Of a stretch of DNA of 64,000 bases, positions 56,468 through 64,000 are shown piece by piece. Made by a program: the position numbers and the translations under genes. Source of the DNA: Plotosus lineatus (taxonomy: Eukaryota; Chordata; Actinopteri; Siluriformes; Plotosidae). The DNA is taken from contig CM045729.1 of NCBI GenBank assembly GCA_024760905.1, forward strand, positions 8,107,163 through 8,171,162, written 5' to 3'. The notes beneath the pieces were generated by a model that made no database searches, was not told where the DNA came from, and saw only the letters and a list, made by a program, of their open reading frames with translations. Within the stretch, counting starts at the first letter, position 1. Each line of letters begins with the position of its first letter.

Positions 56468-56575
56468 GATGCGAGTGTGTGTGTGTGTGTGTATGGATGC
56501 GAGTGTGTGTGTGTGTGTGTGTATGTATGGACGTGAGTGTGTGTGTGTGTGTGTGTATGTATGGACGTGAGTGTG
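55990..56575. repeat. 'GATGC' word block 2 of the TG array
   Basis: Repeats the layout of block 1: it opens with tatggaagcgag (about 55997) and tctgtgtgtgtg (56017), then a long run of tatggatgcgag words with tatggatctgcgag variants, closing toward tatgtatggacgtgag. Confidence 0.8.
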
Positions 56576-56637
56576 TGTGTGTATGGGCAGGAGTGTGTGT
56601 GTGTGTATGGGCCAGTGTGTGTGTGTGTGTGTGTGAC

Positions 56638-56674
<37 letters not shown>

Positions 56675-57288
56675 GACTGTGTGTGTGTGTGTGTGTGTGT
56701 ATGGGCCTTGAGTGTGTGTGTGTGTGTGCCTATGGGCAGAGTGTGTGTGTGTGTGGAAAAGGTAGGGTGTATAGACCCGAGTAAAGTGCTGTGTGTGTGT
56801 GTGTATGGATCTGGAGTGTGTGTGTGTGTGTGTGTGTATATGGACGCTGTGTGTGTGTGTGTGTGTGTATGGATGCAGAGTGTGTGTGTGTGTGTGTGTG
56901 TATCGGGCCTTCAAGTGTGTGTGTGTGTGTGTGTGTGTGTAGACTGTGTGTGTATGGGCGAGACGTTGTGCTGTGTGGACCTCGAGTGTGACTGTGTGTG
57001 TGTGTGTGTGTATAGGAGCCCAGTGTGTGTGTGTGTGTGTGTATGGACGCCCAGAGAGTGTGTCCAGTAGTAATGTGTGTGGTATGGACGCCCAGTGTGT
57101 GTGTGTGTGTGTGTGTGGGTGTGTGTGGATTCAGTGTGTGTGTGTGTGTCTGTGTATGGAAGCCGAAGTGTGTGTGTGTGTGTGTCTGTGTATGAAACGA
57201 GTGTGTGTGTGTGTGTGTGGATCCAGTGTGTGTGTGTGTGTATGGATCGCCGAGAGTGCCATTGTGTGTGTATGGTGGGAAAGTGTGT

Positions 57289-57410
57289 AATAATAATAAT
57301 AATAATATATATAATAATGTCTATTAATATATAGATAGTGTAATAATAATAATAATATGTAATAATATATAGACCTTGAAGTGTAATAATAGTAATAATG
57401 TGTGTGTAGA
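57289..57410. repeat. First (TAA)n-rich patch of the TG array
   Basis: Runs of taataataat replace TG repeats. Further patches lie at 57663-57690, 59461-59474, 61016-61030, 61252-61280, 61321-61415 and 61618-61680. None occurs before 57289. Confidence 0.9.
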
Positions 57411-59095
57411 AGCAGTGTAAAAGTGTGTCTGTGTGTATGGACACGAGAGTGATTGTGTGTGTGTGTGTGTGTGTATGGGCCGACGTGTAATATTGTGTGG
57501 TGTGTGTGACCAATGTGTGTATGTACAACATAGAGCGAAGTGTGTAATGTGGATCTGTGTGTGTTAATATGATATGCGAAGTGTGTGTGTGTGTGTATAG
57601 ATCTATGTATTATTAACTTATGGATGCGTAGTGTGTGTGTGTATGGATGCTGGCAGTGTGTGTTAATAATAATATTAATATGTAATAATGTCTATGTGTA
57701 TATGAACCACGAAGTGTATGGATGCACGAAGTGTGGCTTATGTGTGTATAGACCACTTGCGTGTATTAATGTGTGTGTGTAATATTAATATTAATGGATG
57801 CGAGCAAGTATGTGTGTGTGTGTGTAATATGGACGCTAGTGTGTGTGTGTGTGTATGGATGCGTAGTAATGTGTGTGTATGAATCACGAGGGTAATGCTA
57901 ATGTGTGGATGCGAAGTGTGTGTATTATGAATGCGAGTGTGTGTGTGTGTGTATGGATCACCAGTGATGTGTGTGTGTGTGGATATGAATCACAGTGTGT
58001 GTGTGGACTTAGTGTGGATGCCAGTGTAGATGTGTGTATGAGATCACAGTAGTGTGTGTGTATGGATGCCGAGTGTGTGTAGCTATGAATCACGCAGTAT
58101 GTGTAACACATGTGTATGAATGCAGTGTGTGTGTGTGTGTGTATAGATGCGAGCCTTGTGTGTGTGTTATTATGGATGCGAGTGTGTGTGTGTATTATTA
58201 ATATGGATGCGAGTGAATGTGTGTGTGTGGATGAAAGTGTGTGTGCTTATGTATGGATCACGAGTGTGTGTGTGTGTGTGTGTATGTATGGGCGTGAGCT
58301 GTATGATGCAGCGTGGTGTGTATGGGCGGGATGTGTGTGTGTGTGTAGTGGGCCTTGAGAATTGTGTGTGTGTGTATGGGCAGTGCGGAGTGTGTGTGTA
58401 TGGATGTGTGTGTGTGTGGCCTTGTGTGTGTGACTGCATGTGTGTGTATGGGCCAGCGAGTGTGTGGATGTGTGTGTGTGTGTGTATGTATGGAGAGCCG
58501 AGAGTGTGTGTGTGTGGATGTGTGGCCAGCAGGCCAGCGTGTGTGTGTAGTTGACAGTATGTGGCCAGCGGCAGTGTGTGTGTATGGGCCGCGAGTGGTG
58601 TGTGTGGGCGAGTGTGTGTGCATGGCTGTATGGATGCGAGTGTGTGTGTGTGTGTGTGTATATGCAGTGTGTGTGTGTGTGTGTGTGTGAGTGATGTGTG
58701 TAATAATGTGTGTGTGAAGGGCATGATGTGTGTAGTATGGGCCTTGAGTAGTGTGTGTGTATGGACTTCGGTGTAAGTGTGTGTGTCAGAAAGAGGTCGC
58801 AGGGTGTGTGTGTGTGTGTGTATGAGACGCGAGGTGTGTGCTGTGTATTAATGTGTGTGCTATGGACGCGGAATTAGTGTGTGTGTGTGTGTGTGTAGTT
58901 GAAAGTGTGTGGGCCAGTGTGTGTGGACTTGTGTGTGTGTGTATGGACGCGAGTGTGTGTGTGTGTGTGTCTGTGTATGGGGCGAGTGTGTGTGTGTGTG
59001 TGGGCGTGTGTGTGTGCATGCAGATGTGTGTGTGTGTGTATGGGCCTTGAGTGTGTGTGTGTGTGTGTGTATGTGTGTGTCTGTGTGGGCCAGCG

Positions 59096-59134
<39 letters not shown>

Positions 59135-59219
59135 GATGCAGAGGCCTGTGTGTGTGTCTGTGTGTGTGTATGGATGCGAGTGTGTGTGTGTGTGTGTGTG
59201 TGGAGTGTGTGTGTGTGTA

Positions 59220-59254
<35 letters not shown>

Positions 59255-61144
59255 ATGGATCTGCGAGTGTGTGTGTGTGTATGGATGCGTGTGTGTGTGT
59301 GTATGGATGCGAGTGTGTGTGTGTGTATGGATGCGAAGTGTGTGTGTGCTATGGATGCGATGAGTGTGTGTGTGTATGGATGCACGAGTGTGTGTGTGTA
59401 TGTGTGTATGGATGTGTGTGTGTGTGTATGGATCACGGGTGATGTGGCCATGAATCTGAAGTAATAATAATAATATGAATGCCGAAGTGTGTGTGTGTAT
59501 GGATGCGAGTGTGTGTGTGTGTATGGATGCCAGTATGTGTGTGTGTATGGATCCTGAGAGTAATAATGTGTGTGTGTGTATGGATGCAGTGTGTGTGCAT
59601 GTAGATGAACGAGTGTGTGTGTGTATGGATGCGAGTGTGTGTGTGTGAATCTGAAGTGTAATATGTATGGATCTGCGAGTGTGTGTGTGTGTGTATGTGA
59701 ATCTGAACAGTGTGTGTGTGTGTGTGTGTGTGTGGATCTGAGGCAGTGTGTGTGTGTGTGTGTGTGTGTATGGATCTGACGAGTGTGTGTGTGTGTGTAT
59801 GGATCACGAGTGTGTGTGTGTGTATGAATCTGAGAGTGTATGTATGGGCTGCCGTGAGGTGTAAGTGTGTGTATGGGCCTGAGTGGGTGTGTGTGTGTGG
59901 ATATGGGCTTGAAGTGTGTGTGTGTGTGTATGGGCCTTGGTAGCAATGACCCTGTGTGTATGGATCTGAGTGTGTGTGTGTGTGTGTGTGTGTGTATGGA
60001 TCTGAGTGTGTGTGTGTGTATAGATGCAAAGTATCACTTGTGTGTAATAACATATAGGCGTAAGTGTATGTATAGGCAGGAAGTGTGTGTGTATGTATAG
60101 GCCTTGAAGTGTGTGTGTGTGTGTATAGGCCGCAGTGTGTAATGTGTGTGTGTGTGGCTAATGTATAGTGCATGAAGTGTGTGTGTGTCTGTGTGTATGG
60201 ATGCGAGTGTCTGTGTGTGTGTGTCTGTGTAACACTGTGTATGGAGGCCGAGTGTGTGTGTGTGTGTAACTGTGTGTATGGGCGCGAGTGTGTGTGTGTA
60301 TGGGCAGTGTGTGTGTGTGTGTGTGTATGGACGCCAGCGAGTGTGTGTGTGTGTGTGTATATGGATGCCTAGTGTGTGTGTGCCAATATGTGTATAGGGC
60401 GTAGTGAGTGTGTGTGTGGTGTGTGTGTGTGTGTATGGAAGCGAGTGTGTGTGTGCGTGTGTATGGCCTTGAGGTGAAAGTGTGTGTGCTGTATAGAGCC
60501 GCGAAGTGTGTAATGTATGGGCAGCAGTGTGTGCTGTGTATGGGCCAGAGTGTGTGTGTGTATGTATGGGCCCATGAATTAGTGTGTGTGTGTATGTATG
60601 CGTGAGTGTGTGTGTGTATGGGGCAGATGTGTGTGTGTGTGTGTATTAACACCGACACGAGTGTGTGTGTAATACTGCAGCGCGAGTGTATGTAATAATG
60701 TGTGTGTGTGTGTGTATAGGGCTTGAAAAGTGTGTTAATGTGTGTGTGTAGTGTGTGTGTATGGGCCAGCGAGTGTGTGTGTGTGTGGCCATTGAGTGTG
60801 AGTATGGAAGCGCGAGAGTGTTAGCCAGTGTACATGTGTGGGCGGTGTAATGTGTGTGTATGGACACGAGAGTGTGTGTGTGTGTATGGGCTGCCCAGTA
60901 TGTGTGTGTGTGGGAGCCTTGAGTGTGTATATATGTGTGTGTGTGTGTAATAATGTGTATAGGCCAGAGTGTGTGTGTGTGTGTATGGGCCGAGTGTATA
61001 GGCAAGAAGTGTGTGTAATAATAATAATGTGGGCCCTTGAGTGTGTGAGTAATTATTGTGTGTGTGTATGGAGGCGAGAGAGTAATAATGTGTGTGTGTG
61101 TGAGCAGTGTGTGTGTGTGTGTGTGTGTGTGTATAGAAGCGCGA

Positions 61145-61185
<41 letters not shown>

Positions 61186-64000
61186 AGCACGAGAGGTGTG
61201 TGTGTGTGTAATGTGTAGCATGTATGGGCACGAAGTGTGTGTGTGTGTGCAAAGTAATAATAATATTAATAATAATAATATATAGGCATAGTATATGTGT
61301 GTGTATATGAATCAAAGTGTGTAATAATGTGTAATGGGCCTTGAAGTGTGTAATAATAATATTAATATATGAAACTGAAATGTAATAATAATATAATGTA
61401 TTAATAATATGAATGCAGAAGTGTGTGTGTGTGTGTGTATAGGCCTTAGGCGAGTGTGTGTGTGTGTGTGTGTGTGAGCCAGCAAGTGTGTGTGCTTGTG
61501 TGTGTATATGAAGATGCGAGAGTGTGTGTGTGTGTGTGTGTATGAGGATAGCGAGTGTGTGTGTGTGTGTGTAATGTATAGGCCTTGAGAATGTGTATTA
61601 ATATTAATATATAGAGCGAGTATGTGTGTAATAATATTATGGAGGCGAAATTAATAGCCAATAATACTAATATTATTAATGTGCTATAGGCCTTGGTATG
61701 TGTGTGTGTGTGTAGGCCTTGAAGTATGTGTGTGTGTGTGTGTATGGGCCCAGCAGTGTGGAGTGTGTGCATGTGTGTGTGTGTATGGATGCCTTGAAGT
61801 GTGTGTGTGTGTGTATGTATGGCCCAGCAGTAATATTAATAATGTGTGTGTGTGTGTGTATGGGCCGAGAGTGTGTAGCTGTGTTATTGACAATGTATAG
61901 GCCAACGAGAGTGTGTAATGTGTATGGGCCGAGTGTATAGGCGAAGTGTGGCTGTAATAATGTATGGGCCAGCAGAGTGTGTGTGTGTGTGTGTGAATGC
62001 GAAGTGTAATGTGTGTATGAGCCCTTGCGAAAATTAACAATGTGTGGCGTATGTGTGTGTATGGAGGCCAGTGTGTGGGCGCTTGAGGCCTTGTGTGTGT
62101 GTGTGTGTGTGTATGGAGGCCTTGAAGGTGTGTGTGTGTGTGTGTATGGGCCTTGATGTGTGTGTGTGTGTATGGGCGTGAAGTGTATTTGTGTGTGTGT
62201 GTGTGTATGGGCGAGTGTGTGTGTATGTGTGCCAGAGTGTGTGTGTGTGTGTGTGTGTGTGTATGGGCCTTGAGTGTGTGTGTGTGTGTGTGCCCAATAG
62301 GCCCAGTGTGTGTGTGTGTATGTAGCATGAGCCAAAAGTATGTGCGTGTGTGTGTGTGTGTGTGTGTATGGGCCAGTGTGTGTGTGTGTGTGTATGCAGG
62401 CCTTGAAGTGTGTGTATGTGTGTGTGTGTATGGGTAGCAGTGTGTGTGTGTGTATAGGCCAGAGTGTGTGCCAATGTGTGACAATGTGTGTGTATGGGCC
62501 TTGAGTGTGTGTGTGTGTGTGTGTGTGTATGGGCTTGAGTGTGCAATGTGTGTGTGTATGGATGCCTGTGTGTGTGTGTATGGGGCGCGAAGTGTGTGAC
62601 AGTATGGGCCCAGTGTGTGTGTGTGTGTGTGTGTGTGTATGGGCCTTGAGGTGTGTGTGTGTGTGTGTGTGTGTATGGGCCTTGAAGTGTGTGTGTGTGT
62701 GTATCTGTGTGTGTGTGTGTATGGGCCTTGAAGTGTGTGTGTGTGTGTGTGTGTATGGGCCGAGTGTGTGTGTGTGTGTGTGTATAAAGTGAGCCCAGTT
62801 TGTGTGTGTGCTTCGTGTATGGACGCTTGAGTGTGTGACTATTGTGGATCACGAGAGTCTTGTGTGTGTGTATGGGCCTTGAGTAATAATGTGTAATATG
62901 AATGCGAGTGTGTGTGTGTGTGTATGGGCTGTGTGCTCGTAGTGTGTGTGTGTGTGTGTATATGGAGCGCCGGTGTGTGTGTGTGTGTGTGTGTGTATGG
63001 CGAAGTGTGTGTGTGTGTGTGTATGGGCGAGAGAATGTGTGTGTATGGGCCAGAAGTATGTGTGTGTGTGTATGGGCCCAGCGAAGTGTGTGAGTGTGTG
63101 TGTGTATGGGCCAGTGTGTGTGTGTGTGTGTGTATGGGCGAGAGTGTGTATGAACCATGTGTGTGTGTGTGTATGAGGCCAGCTGAAGTGTAGTGTGTGT
63201 GTGAAATGTGTGGCCATGGGCCGTGTGTGTGATGTGTCAATATGGATGCAGAGTGTGTGTGTGTATGGGCTGAGTGTGTGTGTGGGCGAAGTGTGTACAC
63301 GTAAAGTGTATGGGCGAGTGTGTGTGTGTGTGTGTGTGTGTGGGCAGATGTGCTGTGTGGTGGTGTATGGGCGTGTGTCAGTGTGTGTATGGGCGAGGAG
63401 TGTGTGTGTGTGTGTGTGTGTATGGGCGAGTGTGTGTGTGTGTGTGTGTGTGCTGTATGGGCCGAAGTGTGTGTAATGTTTAATAATGTGTATGGGGCGA
63501 AGTGTAATGTGTGTGTGTGTATGATTTGCAGCAGTGTGTGTGTGTGTGTATGGATGCAGTGTGTGTGTGTGTGTATGGACACATGCAGTGTGTGTGTGTA
63601 GATAGGCGAAATTAATGACTCTGTGTAAGCGCCAAGTGTGTGTATGGATGCGAGTGTGTGTGGATGTGTGTGTGTGGCATGGGCCAGTGTGTGTGTGTGT
63701 GTGTGTGTGTATAAGGGCGAGAGTGTGTGTGTGTGTGTGTGTGTGTATGGACGCCGAGTGAGTGTGTGTGTGTGTGTATGGGCTAGCAGGTGTGTGTGTG
63801 TGTGTGTAGGCCGAAGTGTGGCATCATGTGTAGGCAAGTGTGTGTGTGTGTGTGTGTGTGTATGGGCAGCGTGTGTGTGTGTGTGTGTGTGTATGGGCCT
63901 TGAGGTGTGTATGAACCACGTGTGTGTGTGTGTGTATGGGCGCCTTGAAGTGTGTGTGTGTGTGTGTGTATGGGCCTTGAGTGTGTGATCATGTGTGTGT

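Larger units (their letters stand above)
39591..64000 (-). other. orai1: Probable orai1 intron 1 (at least 24.4 kb)
   Basis: The acceptor lies at 39591-39596 on the minus strand. No ORAI1 exon 1 sequence (a SGFAM-type end followed by GT) was recognised in 39650-64000 on the minus strand, so the intron should extend past the window. The MITEs, the hAT nest, the Rex3 fragment and the TG array then all lie in it. This is inference from absence. Confidence 0.55.
51772..64000. repeat. Giant compound (TG)n array with interspersed variant words
   Basis: At least 12.2 kb, running off the window. (TG)n runs of about 5-25 units alternate with short words, nearly all of the form TATGG...AG: tatggacgcgag, tatggatgcgag, tatgggcgcgag, tatgggccttgag, tatgggccag, tatgggcgag, tatggatctgcgag, tatggatcacgag. 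Words recur roughly every 25-50 bp. The plus strand is always the TG strand. TAA-rich patches appear only from about 57289 on. No unique sequence or gene interrupts it. Open frames in it (all Cys/Val or His/Thr) come from the dinucleotide. It may be collapsed or expanded by assembly. Confidence 0.97.

Noticed and set aside
51713..64000. Dozens of long open frames coding Cys/Val or His/Thr repeats, up to 590 codons
   Set aside because: They follow from reading TG or CA dinucleotides, which contain no stops in several frames. Both strands and multiple frames are open at once, and there is no start context, splice signal or conserved domain.
51772..64000. CRISPR-like array: short words separated by roughly regular spacers
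   Set aside because: The 'spacers' are all TG repeats and the words vary in sequence and length; there are no cas genes, and the DNA is plainly vertebrate.

Overview
This window is vertebrate nuclear DNA, almost certainly from a teleost fish. The evidence is a recognisable ORAI1 calcium-channel exon, a teleost-type beta-1,3-N-acetylglucosaminyltransferase, and a repeat mix typical of ray-finned fish (Rex3 and other RTE-like LINEs, L2-like LINEs, Tc1, hAT, TA-flanked MITEs and tRNA-derived SINEs). There are no operons, CRISPR arrays or prokaryotic features. Only two host coding units look real: an apparently intact b3gnt-like coding exon (23913-25043, +) and the last coding exon of orai1 (39015-39590, -). 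A third unit, the b3gnt-like copy at 6788-7693, is broken.

Layout. 1-785 is the 5' part of an RTE-like LINE ('LINE I', - strand). About 787-26830 is a tandemly duplicated b3gnt locus: copy A (about 787-8600, pseudogene), copy B (about 8965-25560, intact) and the left flank of a third unit, C (about 25600-26830). The copies can be aligned by eye, so each serves as the empty site for insertions in the other: Tc1 and a SINE in A; a 932-bp MITE, a 7.9-kb LINE/gypsy nest, a jockey-like LINE, a SINE and a possible solo LTR in B; a SINE in C. 26830-37850 is a graveyard: a hAT fragment, a decayed LINE with a restriction-like endonuclease, an L2-like LINE carrying a MITE and another LINE, and an unassigned 1.5-kb stretch. 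37890-39590 is the 3' end of orai1. 39591 onward is probably orai1 intron 1, holding TA-flanked MITEs, a nest in which a SINE is split by a hAT that was itself invaded by LINEs, a MITE and another SINE (43.4-49.7 kb), and a Rex3 fragment.

51772-64000 and beyond is one continuous array of (TG)n runs broken every few tens of bases by short variant 'words' beginning TATGG and ending AG. Strand polarity is constant for at least 12.2 kb, and there are signs of higher-order duplication near 1.3 kb. The many long Cys/Val or His/Thr reading frames in it are artefacts of the dinucleotide.

The most notable observations are: (1) the giant TG word array, probably inside orai1 intron 1; (2) a SINE whose 3' half joins the 5' region of LINE I to its 3' end across an 8-bp palindrome, with a sister SINE carrying a different tail; (3) a frame break at the same EN/RT junction in both long LINE I copies; (4) the duplication used as an insertion clock; (5) an altered acidic vestibule in the ORAI1 pore. 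All family assignments are from reading translations; no database search was possible.
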